Shown piece after piece: positions 1-8,948 of a stretch of 64,000 nt of DNA; positions within the stretch are counted from its first letter, which is position 1; each line of letters opens with the position of its first letter. The position numbers and the translations under genes were made by a program. The notes under the pieces were generated by a model. It searched no databases, was not told the origin of the DNA, and saw nothing but the letters and a program-made list of their open reading frames with translations. Source of the stretch: an uncultured Eubacterium sp. (GTDB lineage Bacteria; Bacillota; Clostridia; Peptostreptococcales; Anaerovoracaceae); NCBI GenBank assembly GCA_937900695.1, contig CALCFD010000028.1:62001-126000 (forward strand), written 5' to 3'.

Positions 1-687
1 GAGCTTAAAACTCCATTGACGGTAATTCTTGCAAATAACGAAATTCTGAAATCTAAGAAAAATGCTATTATTAAAGATGAGCAACAATGGATAGATAGTA
101 CTATTGATGAAGCACGTCATATGAAAAAATTAGTTGAAGATATGCTATTTTTAGCTAAAAATGATAGTGCTGATATAAAGCAACAACGCACAGAAGTTGA
201 TTTAAGTGAATTAGTCTTAGGTGATGTTTTGCAGTTTGATCCTGTTGCTTACGAAACTGGAGTTGACTTGGATTGTAAAATAGATGAAAGTATAAGTTTT
301 ATTGCTGATGGAACTCAAATGAAGCAACTTATGCATATTTTAATTGACAATGGCATAAAGTATGCGATATCAGAGGAGGGTAATCCGGAAGTTTTAGTAG
401 AACTTAAAAGAGATAGCAAGATAGAAATAACAGTTAAAAATACATGTAAAATGCTTTCTCAAAACCAAATTGATCATATATTTGATAGATTTTATCGTGG
501 CGATGATGCAAGAACACGTATATACTCTTATGAGGGAAGTGAAAGTGATATTGGTGGTGGTTATGGTTTAGGACTTGCAATAGCTAAAGCAATAGTAGAA
601 AATCACAATGGTAAAATACTTGTAAAAAGTGATATTGATGCTGGCCCAAATGGTAAAGAAGGTATTGAGTTTAAAGTGATTTTTTAG
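1..687 (+). CDS. Sensor histidine kinase, C-terminal part (5' end outside window)
   Basis: The frame is open from base 1, so only the C-terminal 228 residues of a sensor kinase are present. The first residues, ELKTPLT, are the part of the H-box that directly follows the phosphoaccepting His, so that His lies in the codon just before the window. HisKA helices are followed by an N-box (LIDNGIKYA, about residue 114), an F-box (DRFYRG) and the ATP-lid glycines GGGYGLGLAI. The G1 box is the NT variant (VKNTCK), frequent in Firmicute kinases. The layout is that of kinases paired with OmpR-type regulators. The sensor domain, partner and signal cannot be seen. Confidence 0.93.
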   Translation, partial: ELKTPLTVILANNEILKSKKNAIIKDEQQWIDSTIDEARHMKKLVEDMLFLAKNDSADIKQQRTEVDLSELVLGDVLQFDPVAYETGVDLDCKIDESISFIADGTQMKQLMHILIDNGIKYAISEEGNPEVLVELKRDSKIEITVKNTCKMLSQNQIDHIFDRFYRGDDARTRIYSYEGSESDIGGGYGLGLAIAKAIVENHNGKILVKSDIDAGPNGKEGIEFKVIF

Positions 688-744
688 ACTTCACAATACT
701 TTCTGTAACAAAGAATATAAAGTTTAAAATATGTTGGAATTTTG

Positions 745-777
745 AAAACTCATACTCGTTTAAGGTGTGAGTTTTTA
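745..777 (+). terminator. Terminator after the histidine kinase gene
   Basis: AAAACTCATAC pairs with GTGTGAGTTTT across a short loop (one G-U wobble) and runs into a T stretch. It lies about 60 bases after the kinase stop. Confidence 0.65.
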
Positions 778-842
778 TTTTAGCAATTTTTATATTGACA
801 TCAACGGAATTAGAAAATCTTTAAAATTGATTTAATTAAATA

Positions 843-866
843 AAGCGCATGGGAATCCATACGCTT
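843..866 (-). terminator. Terminator after the alarmone synthetase gene
   Basis: Read on the minus strand, AAGCGTATGG and CCATGCGCTT form a 10-bp stem with one wobble, followed by TTTATTT. It lies 41 bases downstream of the synthetase stop codon. Confidence 0.6.
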
Positions 867-906
867 ATCTTCGAATTTACTTTTATTCAATTTGACTTAA
901 CTCAAT

Positions 907-1581
907 TTAATTGTTGATTTCTTCGTTGTGAATGGCTTCCATCATGTCATCTATTTCTTTCATTTGCTTAGCACATTCTTTTAAGCTGGTAGCAGCAGAA
1001 GAGCTAAGTGCTTTACCATCACGTTTATATTTTAGTTCGTGTTCTAAGCTTGCCCAAGTGTCCATAACGATAGTTCTAATCTGAACTTCAACAGGTACTT
1101 TTTCAACACAATCAGATAAAAATACAGGAACTAATATAACAAGATGTAAACTTCTATAGCCACTTGGCTTAGGATTTTTTATGTAATCCTTTTCACGAAC
1201 AAGTTCAATATCATTTTGTTGAAGTAACATTTGACTAATTCTATAAATATCACTATTATATTTGCATATAACTCTTATACCAGCAATGTCGGTAAGCTTT
1301 TTAAATGCCTTAGAATCAAAAGCATAGCCTTTACGATCTATTTTTTCAAAAATACTTTGGATAGACTTTACTCGACATTCCATATGATGAATAGGGTTAT
1401 AAGAGTGGTTAACATGAAATTCATCATCTAATATTTCTAGCTTTGTGCTAACTTCTTTAATAGCGGCGTGATATAAATTACGCACTTCTAAAAATTCTTG
1501 AGCTTGTCTAGCCATCGGCTTAAACTCGTCAGGTATTAAATCTAAATCTATTTTTAAGTTTTCTTGTTTTTCAATTATCAT
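907..1581 (-). CDS. Small alarmone synthetase (RelA/SpoT-domain GTP pyrophosphokinase)
   Basis: At 224 residues this is a stand-alone (p)ppGpp synthetase of the RelQ/RelP type: a RelA_SpoT domain with no HD hydrolase, TGS or ACT domains. It transfers pyrophosphate from ATP to GTP or GDP to make the stringent-response alarmone. Visible family motifs are DIAGIRV, the KPSGYRSLH substrate loop and the EVQIRT/DTWASLEHEL helices. A GGAG site precedes the ATG. The gene starts 14 bases after the metallo-beta-lactamase-fold gene and is probably co-transcribed with it. RelQ and RelP subtypes cannot be told apart by eye. Confidence 0.9.
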   Translation of the reverse strand: MIIEKQENLKIDLDLIPDEFKPMARQAQEFLEVRNLYHAAIKEVSTKLEILDDEFHVNHSYNPIHHMECRVKSIQSIFEKIDRKGYAFDSKAFKKLTDIAGIRVICKYNSDIYRISQMLLQQNDIELVREKDYIKNPKPSGYRSLHLVILVPVFLSDCVEKVPVEVQIRTIVMDTWASLEHELKYKRDGKALSSSAATSLKECAKQMKEIDDMMEAIHNEEINN

Positions 1582-1595
1582 TTAATTCTCCTAGC

Positions 1596-2318
1596 TTAGT
1601 CAGTTAAAATATTTAATTTTTTAAAAGCATACTCCTTCACTGGCTTAAGCATAAATCTTTTCTTTTTAAAGTCGGCAGTTCCACTATTAATCCTCGATAA
1701 TGCAAGTTTGGCATATGATATAATCTGAGGTTTTATACTTATAGAGTTATGAGCCGGATGGATGATATTAATAGAATCTATCATATCTTCTAGTGATGTC
1801 ATAGAAGCTTCATAATCTCTTAAATCAGAATTACCGAAAAAGTCAGATTTAAACATACCATAAAGGGTACCTTCATATATAACGTCTCCAGAAAATAGTA
1901 TACCATTAGTTTCGTCAAAAAGACAAATAGAGTCTTCTGTATGTCCTGGAGTGTGGATTACTCTCAAAACTCTGTTTCCAAGATCAAAAATTTGGCCATC
2001 ATTTAGTTTGTGAGGCAATTCTTTGTGTTTATTTCTCTTGCATGATTCTGGTTCATAAGCATAGATTTCTGAAAAATACTTATTACCACCAGTGTGGTCA
2101 TAATGCTTATGGCTATTAATTACAGTAGGCTCATGAGAAACAAACTTCATGACAGCTTTATATAATTCATATTTTTTACTACCAAGGCCTGTATCAAATA
2201 ATATATTATCATCTTCTCCAAGGATAAGATATGATGTGACTTTTTCAGTTAAGCCAGTTTCAACTATTGCGTATACATCAGCCTTTAGTGGAGTAATTTC
2301 AATTTTTTTCTTTCCCAT
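1596..2318 (-). CDS. Metallo-beta-lactamase-fold hydrolase
   Basis: A 240-residue protein with the metal-binding signature HKHYDH (about residue 71), then HTPGHT and GDVIYEG, and a late HPAHN that supplies the last His ligand. This is the glyoxalase II-like branch of the MBL superfamily, usually binding two zinc or iron ions and hydrolysing a thioester or phosphoester. The substrate cannot be deduced. It has no signal peptide, so it is cytoplasmic. A strong GGAGGTG site precedes the ATG. It is first in a two-gene minus-strand operon with the small alarmone synthetase. Confidence 0.85.
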   Translation of the reverse strand: MGKKKIEITPLKADVYAIVETGLTEKVTSYLILGEDDNILFDTGLGSKKYELYKAVMKFVSHEPTVINSHKHYDHTGGNKYFSEIYAYEPESCKRNKHKELPHKLNDGQIFDLGNRVLRVIHTPGHTEDSICLFDETNGILFSGDVIYEGTLYGMFKSDFFGNSDLRDYEASMTSLEDMIDSINIIHPAHNSISIKPQIISYAKLALSRINSGTADFKKKRFMLKPVKEYAFKKLNILTD

Positions 2319-2434
2319 ATCACACCTCCAATTTAAAAAGGTATTTTAAATATTATTGCTATTGATATTTTACAATAATTTGATTAATCAAACAATTTCA
2401 AAACAGTCACTTTTGATTAATCACATAGGCAATT

Positions 2435-2578
2435 TAAGTACTTATGTAGCCATATTTCATTATCGATGGCAGGATCATATTCGCCACCTTCTAGTTTCAT
2501 AGAAAGCTGTTTTTCATACCAAAATCTTCTAGCTTCCTGTCCGTCCATAATTTCAAATATTTCATTTATCATAGCCAT
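2435..2578 (-). CDS. Small hypothetical protein, 47 residues
   Basis: An ATG at 2578 is preceded on the minus strand by a near-perfect AGGAGG site about 6 bases upstream. The frame runs 47 codons, beginning MAMINEIFEIMDGQEARRFW and ending in GYIST. The product is acidic and soluble with no membrane segment. It is divergent from the WYL regulator gene and upstream of the MBL-fold gene, and may head that transcript. I do not recognise the family. The ribosome binding site and position are the main support. Confidence 0.55.
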
Positions 2579-2619
2579 TTTTTTCCTCCTATATCATTTT
2601 TGTACTCTTATTGTAATAC

Positions 2620-2633
2620 ATTTCATCTGAAAT
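2620..2633. promoter_or_regulatory. Perfect dyad between divergent genes, possible operator
   Basis: ATTTCA-TC-TGAAAT is a perfect 6+6 palindrome. It ends two bases before the likely -35 of the WYL regulator promoter, in the gap shared with the 47-residue ORF. The position fits an autoregulatory operator, but this is inference only. Confidence 0.3.
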
Positions 2634-2635
2634 AC

Positions 2636-2663
2636 TTGTCATAATTTTGTACTATGTTAAAAT
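2636..2663 (+). promoter_or_regulatory. Promoter of the WYL regulator gene
   Basis: TTGTCA (2636-2641), 16 bases, then TAAAAT (2658-2663) with TG one base upstream (extended -10). Transcription would begin near 2670, directly before the GAGGTG site. That rules out starts upstream of 2670. Confidence 0.6.
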
Positions 2664-2682
2664 ATTTTTTGAGGTGATGGTT

Positions 2683-3678
2683 TTGAGCAAAAATAAACAA
2701 GTTTTAATATATATTGCTAAAATACTAAAAAAGACTGATGAATTTCATCCTATAACAGCATCGGCAATTTGCGATGTGATACAAAAAGAGTATGCTATTT
2801 CTGTGGAGCGAAGAGCTGTAGGCAGAAGTATTGCCATTCTTAGAGATAGCGGAATGGATATAGTATTTTGTAAGGATAATCGCTTAGGCTGCTACTTACG
2901 GACGCATCAGTTTACTAAGGCACAATTAAAAGTTTTTTTAGACATGGTAAATCAAGAAGAGATATTTACTGAGGATGAAAAAATAAAACTTTTTGAAACC
3001 TTTATCGATACAACGTCAGATGATATTGCAAAAGCTCTTATGAGTACAACTTATTTAAAAAGAAAATCAAAAGGTAAAAAGAGTAACACATTAAATAATA
3101 TAGATTGTATATTAGCAGCAATAATGGATCAAAAACAACTGACATTTGCCTATGGCGATTTAGATGAAAAGTTGAGGCTTGTACCTAGGTATGAGGGATT
3201 AGTATATAAAGTGAATCCGTATGTTCTTACCTCCATTAAAAATATATACTATTTAGTTTGTAGTTATAAGGACAAGCCTGATTTGGCATACTATAGGTTA
3301 GACAAAATGATAGATGTCAAAATTCATAAAGATAATATAAAAAGTCCAAAAGAAGTTTTAGGTGATACATGGCAGAGTCAAATCGATGATTTTATAAAGA
3401 ATACTGTTAGAGGTTACGGTGGAAGCGATAAAACCATAGTAGTTGTCAATGCCAATAAATTTATGATAAATTATCTGTATGATGAATTTGGTCAAAATAT
3501 TATTCGCATCGAAAGGCAAGAAAACGATACGTATGATATTTATATTGATACAGCAGATAATCAAGGATTATACTTTTTGTTATTACAGTATGGTAATAAT
3601 TTAATTATCAAAGGTCCTGATAAAGTTCGTGAAAAATATATAAGCATGTTGAAATCTATAATTAGCAAATATGAGTAA
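2683..3678 (+). CDS. WYL-domain transcriptional regulator
   Basis: A 331-residue DeoR-like regulator with an N-terminal winged helix (about residues 1-75, including SVERRAVGRSIAILRDSG) and a central WYL domain (about 145-230, ending SYKDKPDLAYYRLDKM) that usually senses a nucleic acid or small ligand, then a WCX-type C-terminus. The TTG at 2683 was chosen because GAGGTG lies six bases before it and the likely promoter fires at about 2670. An ATG at 2677 touches the ribosome site and is less likely. It is divergent from a 47-residue ORF and followed 17 bases later by the DUF1275 gene. Its targets are unknown. Confidence 0.85.
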   Translation: MSKNKQVLIYIAKILKKTDEFHPITASAICDVIQKEYAISVERRAVGRSIAILRDSGMDIVFCKDNRLGCYLRTHQFTKAQLKVFLDMVNQEEIFTEDEKIKLFETFIDTTSDDIAKALMSTTYLKRKSKGKKSNTLNNIDCILAAIMDQKQLTFAYGDLDEKLRLVPRYEGLVYKVNPYVLTSIKNIYYLVCSYKDKPDLAYYRLDKMIDVKIHKDNIKSPKEVLGDTWQSQIDDFIKNTVRGYGGSDKTIVVVNANKFMINYLYDEFGQNIIRIERQENDTYDIYIDTADNQGLYFLLLQYGNNLIIKGPDKVREKYISMLKSIISKYE

Positions 3679-3695
3679 GGGAGTAAAAGATTTTT

Positions 3696-4376
3696 ATGGA
3701 TGAAAAAAAACTTAATCTATGGCAAACCTCAGAACATAATATTACAGCATGGATTCTTGCCATAGTTGGCGGATATTTAGATGCTTATTCGTATCTATGC
3801 CGAGGTGGCGTATTTGCCAATGCACAAACAGGCAATATAGTTCTTATGGGAGTGAGTCTGGCTGAAGGAAAATTTAAAATGGCATTGCACTTTTTATATC
3901 CCATATTGGCATTTGTCTTAGGTGTCTTTATATGTGAAATAATTAAAAATAAAAGAAGCAACGAAGGTTTTATACACTGGAGGCAGATAATTATAGTTAT
4001 TGAAATAGCCGTTATAATTTTCGCAGGCCTAATACCTTTAGGTGAAGGTGATTCCTTGGTAAATCTTATGATTTCATTTGTATGCGCTCTTCAGGTAGAA
4101 GCTTTTAGAAAGGTCAAAGGAAACGCTTTTGCATCTACCATGTGCACAGGTAATCTTAGAAGCGGCACAGAAAGAGCTTTTAAGTATATGAAAAGTAAAG
4201 ATAAAAAACATCTTAAAGCAAGTATGCAGTATTATTATGTAATCATATTTTTCATAATAGGTGCAGCAATTGGCGGCGCTATGACATCTTGGCTAGGGGC
4301 TTTTGCCGTAATATATTCGGCTATAGGTTTAGTTACTGTGTTAATACTCATGGCAAAAGAATACGTAGAATACTAA
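3696..4376 (+). CDS. DUF1275 (YoaK-type) integral membrane protein
   Basis: A 226-residue protein with about six membrane segments. It carries the family signature near the N-terminus, GGYLDAYSYL followed by AQTGNIVLMG, and a second conserved block, MCTGNLRSG. No biochemical function is firmly assigned to the family. It begins 17 bases after the WYL regulator stop behind GGGAG, so the two probably form an operon and the regulator may control it. Confidence 0.85.
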   Translation: MDEKKLNLWQTSEHNITAWILAIVGGYLDAYSYLCRGGVFANAQTGNIVLMGVSLAEGKFKMALHFLYPILAFVLGVFICEIIKNKRSNEGFIHWRQIIIVIEIAVIIFAGLIPLGEGDSLVNLMISFVCALQVEAFRKVKGNAFASTMCTGNLRSGTERAFKYMKSKDKKHLKASMQYYYVIIFFIIGAAIGGAMTSWLGAFAVIYSAIGLVTVLILMAKEYVEY

Positions 4377-4580
4377 AGTTGCCCGCTAGAGTAAGAAAAG
4401 ATGTATGAAAGGAATCCTCTAGCGAGCTTGGAAATAATTTACAATTAAATTATATGGTAAATTATGGTAAAAGTCAATATAGAATATAAGTTTAGAAAGA
4501 ATGGTAAAATGCGAATAAAAACATATATATAAAGAATAACGTTCGATAGGTGTCGAATGATAAAATTAAAAATTTTAAAT

Positions 4581-4611
4581 AATAGCACAAAACCGGCGGT
4601 TTTGTGCTATT
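4581..4611. repeat. Perfect 14-bp inverted repeat upstream of the purine operon
   Basis: AATAGCACAAAACC (4581-4594) and its exact reverse complement (4598-4611) are separated by GGC. There is no clean U run on the plus strand, while the minus-strand side is T-rich. It lies upstream of the probable -10 of purL, so it could be a terminator of upstream transcription or a protein-binding palindrome rather than a leader attenuator. Confidence 0.6.
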
Positions 4612-4655
4612 ATAATTATGTATGATATATTGATTAAGTTATAGTAATTATTGCA

Positions 4656-4661
4656 TATAAT
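4656..4661 (+). promoter_or_regulatory. Possible -10 element of the purine operon
   Basis: TATAAT lies 25 bases before the purL ATG. The -35 region is poor; TTGATT is 20 bases upstream. This is the best consensus hexamer in the leader. Confidence 0.35.
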
Positions 4662-4686
4662 ATTTTGTATTGACGAGGAGAAAAAA

Positions 4687-7600
4687 ATGGTAAGAAGAAT
4701 ATATGTTGAAAAGAAAAAGGGCTTTGATGTAGAAGCACAGGGTCTTTTCGAAGACATTAAAACTAACCTACATATTGACAATCTTACAGGTATCAGAGTT
4801 GTAAATAGATACGATGTACAGGGCGTTGATGATGAAACTTTAGAAATGGCTAAATACTCAGTATTTGCAGAGCCAGCAATAGATAACGCATACGATGAAC
4901 AGTTACCTGCTTTGGCTGATTCTGCTAATTTTTTTGCTGTTGAATTTTTACCAGGTCAGTATGACCAGAGAGCTGACTCAGCAGCAGTATGTATTAAACT
5001 AATTAAGCCAGAAGTTGATGCTGTTGTTAAATTTGCAAGGGTAATTATCCTTGAAGGAAATCTAACAGCAGAAGAAGTTGCTGATATTAAAAATTACTGT
5101 GTAAATCCAGTAGATAGCCAGATGGCACAGCTTGAAAAACCAGAAAACCTAGAAATGGAAATGGTAACTCCTCCAGATGTTGAAATTATCGAAGGATTTA
5201 TTGATATGGATTCAGAAGCACTAGAAGCTTATAGAGCTGAAATGGGCTTTGCGATGAGTAAGGATGACTTAAAATCAATTCATGAATACTTTAAAAATGA
5301 AGAAAAGAGAAATCCTACAATTACAGAATTAAAAGTAATTGATACTTATTGGTCAGACCACTGTAGACACACTACATTCAATACAGAATTAACAGATATC
5401 TATTTTGAAGATGGAAAATATGGCGATATTGTAAAAGAAGCTTTCGCAGAATACTTAGAAATGCGTAAAAGTGTTTATGGAGATAGAAAAAAAGATATTT
5501 GCCTAATGGATATGGCTTGTATTGGAGCTAAATATCTAAAAAAAGAAGGTAAGGCAACAGATCTTGACGAATCTGAAGAAATAAATGCATGTTCAATTAA
5601 GGTTAAAGCTAAGATTGATGGCAAAGAAGAAGACTGGTTAGTAATGTTCAAAAACGAAACACACAACCATCCAACAGAAATTGAACCTTTTGGTGGTGCA
5701 GCTACTTGCTTAGGTGGAGCTATTAGAGACCCATTATCAGGTAGAGTATATGTATATCAGGCTATGAGAGTTACAGGAGCTGCAGATCCAAGAAAACCTA
5801 TAGAAGAAACTTTAGAAGGAAAACTTCCTCAGAGAAAAATCACTAAGGAAGCTGCTGCAGGATACTCATCATACGGTAACCAGATTGGTCTTGCTACAGG
5901 TCAGGTAGATGAAGTTTATGATGAAGACTACGTAGCAAAGAGAATGGAAGTCGGTGCAGTAATCGGTGCTGCTCCAGCAGATCACGTAATCAGACAGGTG
6001 CCACAGCCAGGAGATGTTATCATCTTAGTAGGCGGTAGAACAGGTCGTGACGGATGTGGTGGTGCTACTGGATCATCTAAGGAACACACTATGGACAGTA
6101 TCTTAGAGTGCGGTGCAGAAGTACAGAAAGGTAATCCACCTGTAGAAAGAAATATTCAGAGACTATTTAGAAGAAAAGAAGTTGCAAATCTAATCAAGAG
6201 ATGTAATGACTTTGGTGCTGGTGGCGTATCAGTAGCTATTGGCGAACTAGCTGAAGGATTAGATATTAACTTAGATTTAGTTCCTAAGAAATATGAGGGA
6301 TTAGATGGAACAGAACTTGCAATTTCAGAGTCTCAGGAGAGAATGGCAGTAGTAGTTGCTGCAGAGGATGAAGCTAAGTTTAAGGCATTCTCAGATGAAG
6401 AAAACTTAGAAGCAACAACAGTTGCAAAGGTAACAGACCTTGGCAGAGTTCGTATGTTCTGGAGAGAAAAGAACATCTTAGACTTATCAAGGGCATTCTT
6501 AGATACAAACGGAGCTAAGCAGACTGCTACAGTTAAAGTTAAGAGTCTAGGTTCACTAGAAAATGCTGAAGCAGAAAAGAACCTTGAAGAATATTTAGGC
6601 GATCTAAACTGCTGCTCAAAGAAGGGCCTAATTGAAAGATTTGACAGCACAATTGGAGCAAACACAGTTTTAATGCCTCTAGGAGGTAAGTACCAGTTAT
6701 CACCAGCAGTAGGAATGGCAGCTAAGCTTCCAGTAGTTGATGGTGAAACTGAAACTGCAACACTTATGTCATACGGTTTTGATCCACAGCTAGCTAAGGC
6801 ATCACCATATCACGGAGCTATGTACGCTGTAATCGATTCAGTTACAAAGATTGCTGCAATGGGTGGAGATGTTAGAAAGATTAGACTTACATTCCAGGAA
6901 TACTTTGAAAAGCTAACTGGAGATGAAGCTTGGGGTAAACCTATGGCTGCATTACTTGGTGCTTTAAAAGTTCAGAAAGAACTTGAAATTCCAGCTATTG
7001 GTGGTAAAGACTCTATGTCAGGCACATTCTTAGACATCAACGTACCGCCAGCATTGATTTCATTTGCTGTTGATACTTGTGACGCTAAGGATGTTATGAG
7101 TACTGAATTTAAAAAGGATGGAAGCCAGCTAGTATTATTAGAATCAGTTTGGGACGAGAACCATATTATCGATTTTGCTGAATACAGAAAAGCTATGGAC
7201 AAGGTTAATGAATTGATCCTTGCAGGTAAAGTGCTTGCAGCTAACACTGTTGGCAAGGGCGGCGTATTTATGTCAGTAGTTAAGATGGCAGTTGGTAATA
7301 AGATTGGTGCTAATATCAAAGGAATTACTAAGAGCCAGATGGTAACTGCAAAATATGGTTCTATTGTACTTGAAATTCCTAAGAAAGAAGATCTTTCAGT
7401 TTTATTTGGTGACGTTAAGTATCAGGTGATTGGTGAAACTGCTGATCAGGCTAGCTTAAAATTCGAGGTAGAAGGCGAAGAAATTAAATTTACATTTGCA
7501 GAAATTCTTAAAAAGTGGGAAGAACCACTAGAAGGAGTATTCCCAACAAGAACTGCAGATTTTAAAGATAAGATTGAAGAAAATGTTGAAGCTATAAGCT

Positions 7601-8442
7601 ACACAGAAAGAAATACAGCTAAACCTAAAGTAACTACTGATAAGCCATACGTAGTTATTCCGGTATTCCCTGGAACAAACTGCGAAATGGATTCAGCTAG
7701 AGCATTTAGAAGAGCTGGAGCAGAAGCTGATATTCATATTATTAGAAACTTAAGTACTGAGGCATTAAACCAGTCAATTAAGGAATTAGCTGAAAAAATT
7801 AAGAAGGCTAATATCGTTATGATTCCTGGTGGATTCTCAGGAGGAGATGAACCAGATGGTTCAGCTAAGTTCATCACAGCTGTGTTTAGAAATCCACTAG
7901 TTAAAGAAGCTGTAACAGACTTGCTAGAAAATAGAGATGGTCTAATGTTAGGTATTTGTAATGGATTCCAGGCTCTAATAAAGTTAGGTCTAGTACCTTA
8001 TGGTAAAATTGTTGATGTTACAGAAGATAGTCCAACATTAACATATAATAAAATCGGTAGACATGCTTCATGTCTAGTAAGAACAAGAATTGCTTCCGTT
8101 AAATCACCTTGGATGAGTGAAAACGAAGTTGGAGATGTTCACACAATTCCAGTATCTCATGGTGAAGGTAACTTTATCTGTAACAAAGAGCTACTTAAGG
8201 AATTAATCGATAACGGACAGGTTGTTACTCAGTACGTTGATTTCGATGGAAAACCATCAATGGATATTCAGTACAACCCTAACCACTCTGTAATGGCTGT
8301 AGAAGGTATCTGCTCACCAGATGGTAGAGTATTTGGTAAGATGGGACACAGTGAACGTATTGGAGAAAATGTTTATAAAAATGTAATCGGCGAAAAAGAT
8401 ATGAAACTATTTGAAGCTGCTGTTAAGTACTTTGAAGGATAA
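4687..8442 (+). CDS. purL: Phosphoribosylformylglycinamidine synthase, large fused form
   Basis: A 1251-residue single-chain FGAM synthase that converts FGAR, glutamine and ATP to FGAM in step four of purine synthesis. It fuses what many Firmicutes split into PurS, PurL and PurQ: an N-terminal PurS-like region (to about residue 160), the ATP-binding synthetase core (HNHPTEIEPFGG, about 325; GGKDSMSG, about 775) and a C-terminal class I glutaminase from about 985. The glutaminase has nucleophile Cys1091 (GICNGF) and His1158/Glu1160 (SHGEGNF). The ATG at 4687 follows GAGGAG. First gene of the purine operon. Confidence 0.97.
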   Translation: MVRRIYVEKKKGFDVEAQGLFEDIKTNLHIDNLTGIRVVNRYDVQGVDDETLEMAKYSVFAEPAIDNAYDEQLPALADSANFFAVEFLPGQYDQRADSAAVCIKLIKPEVDAVVKFARVIILEGNLTAEEVADIKNYCVNPVDSQMAQLEKPENLEMEMVTPPDVEIIEGFIDMDSEALEAYRAEMGFAMSKDDLKSIHEYFKNEEKRNPTITELKVIDTYWSDHCRHTTFNTELTDIYFEDGKYGDIVKEAFAEYLEMRKSVYGDRKKDICLMDMACIGAKYLKKEGKATDLDESEEINACSIKVKAKIDGKEEDWLVMFKNETHNHPTEIEPFGGAATCLGGAIRDPLSGRVYVYQAMRVTGAADPRKPIEETLEGKLPQRKITKEAAAGYSSYGNQIGLATGQVDEVYDEDYVAKRMEVGAVIGAAPADHVIRQVPQPGDVIILVGGRTGRDGCGGATGSSKEHTMDSILECGAEVQKGNPPVERNIQRLFRRKEVANLIKRCNDFGAGGVSVAIGELAEGLDINLDLVPKKYEGLDGTELAISESQERMAVVVAAEDEAKFKAFSDEENLEATTVAKVTDLGRVRMFWREKNILDLSRAFLDTNGAKQTATVKVKSLGSLENAEAEKNLEEYLGDLNCCSKKGLIERFDSTIGANTVLMPLGGKYQLSPAVGMAAKLPVVDGETETATLMSYGFDPQLAKASPYHGAMYAVIDSVTKIAAMGGDVRKIRLTFQEYFEKLTGDEAWGKPMAALLGALKVQKELEIPAIGGKDSMSGTFLDINVPPALISFAVDTCDAKDVMSTEFKKDGSQLVLLESVWDENHIIDFAEYRKAMDKVNELILAGKVLAANTVGKGGVFMSVVKMAVGNKIGANIKGITKSQMVTAKYGSIVLEIPKKEDLSVLFGDVKYQVIGETADQASLKFEVEGEEIKFTFAEILKKWEEPLEGVFPTRTADFKDKIEENVEAISYTERNTAKPKVTTDKPYVVIPVFPGTNCEMDSARAFRRAGAEADIHIIRNLSTEALNQSIKELAEKIKKANIVMIPGGFSGGDEPDGSAKFITAVFRNPLVKEAVTDLLENRDGLMLGICNGFQALIKLGLVPYGKIVDVTEDSPTLTYNKIGRHASCLVRTRIASVKSPWMSENEVGDVHTIPVSHGEGNFICNKELLKELIDNGQVVTQYVDFDGKPSMDIQYNPNHSVMAVEGICSPDGRVFGKMGHSERIGENVYKNVIGEKDMKLFEAAVKYFEG

Positions 8443-8453
8443 GGAGGTCTTTG

Positions 8454-8933
8454 ATGAAGGTAGGAGTAGTAATGGGAAGTAAGTCAGATCTTCCTGTAGT
8501 AGAAAAAGGAATACAGGTTTTAAAGGAGTTTGGTGTTGAACCTGTAGTAAGAATTCTTTCTGCACATAGAACTCCTTCTCAAGCAGAGGACTTTTCAAAG
8601 ACTGCTGAAGCAGAAGGAATTGAAGTAATTATTGCGGCAGCTGGTAAGGCAGCACACCTTGGAGGTGTGCTTGCCGCAAATACACCTGTTCCAGTAATAG
8701 GTATACCTATGAAGACTAGTGACATGGGAGGACTTGATTCATTGTTAAGTACAGTTCAGATGCCTAAGGGCGTGCCAGTTGCTACAGTTGCAATAGGAGG
8801 AGCAGAAAATGCAGCACTTCTTGCAGTGCAGATGTTAAGTATTAAGTATCCTGAATTGAGAGAAAAATTCAGAACATATAAAAAGCAGCAAGAAGAAGAA
8901 ATTCTTAAAATCGATAGTGAACTTGAGTATTAA
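8454..8933 (+). CDS. purE: N5-carboxyaminoimidazole ribonucleotide mutase
   Basis: A 159-residue class I type PurE that rearranges N5-CAIR to CAIR. The MGSKSDLPV loop, SAHRTP and AAHLGGVLAA mark the active site. The ATG at 8454 was preferred over the TTG at 8451 because AGGAGG ends six bases before it. It starts 11 bases after purL. A class I enzyme normally needs PurK to supply N5-CAIR, and purK, purC and purB are not in this operon, so they must be elsewhere or be bypassed. Confidence 0.95.
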   Translation: MKVGVVMGSKSDLPVVEKGIQVLKEFGVEPVVRILSAHRTPSQAEDFSKTAEAEGIEVIIAAAGKAAHLGGVLAANTPVPVIGIPMKTSDMGGLDSLLSTVQMPKGVPVATVAIGGAENAALLAVQMLSIKYPELREKFRTYKKQQEEEILKIDSELEY

Positions 8934-8948
8934 TAAAGGAGAGTAAAA

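Larger units (their letters stand above)
4377..4686. other. 310-bp gap upstream of purL: two inverted repeats, no gene
   Basis: No ORF with a ribosome site is present. At 4381-4427 an 11-base arm (GCCCGCTAGAG) repeats inverted with one mismatch around a 25-base loop; it could be the end structure of the DUF1275 transcript but lacks a U run. At 4545-4560 there is a small TTCGA/TCGAA dyad. No purine riboswitch core and no convincing PurR box pair was found, so how the purine operon is regulated is not evident. Confidence 0.5.

Noticed and set aside
4540..4565. PurR box pair upstream of purL
   Set aside because: A TATCGAACGT-like half site and a weak partner exist on the minus strand, but spacing and second-site sequence do not fit the known PurBox arrangement.
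4651..4686. TTG-initiated 12-codon extension of purL
   Set aside because: It covers the likely -10 element. GAGGAG sits directly before the ATG at 4687, where the family N-terminus begins.
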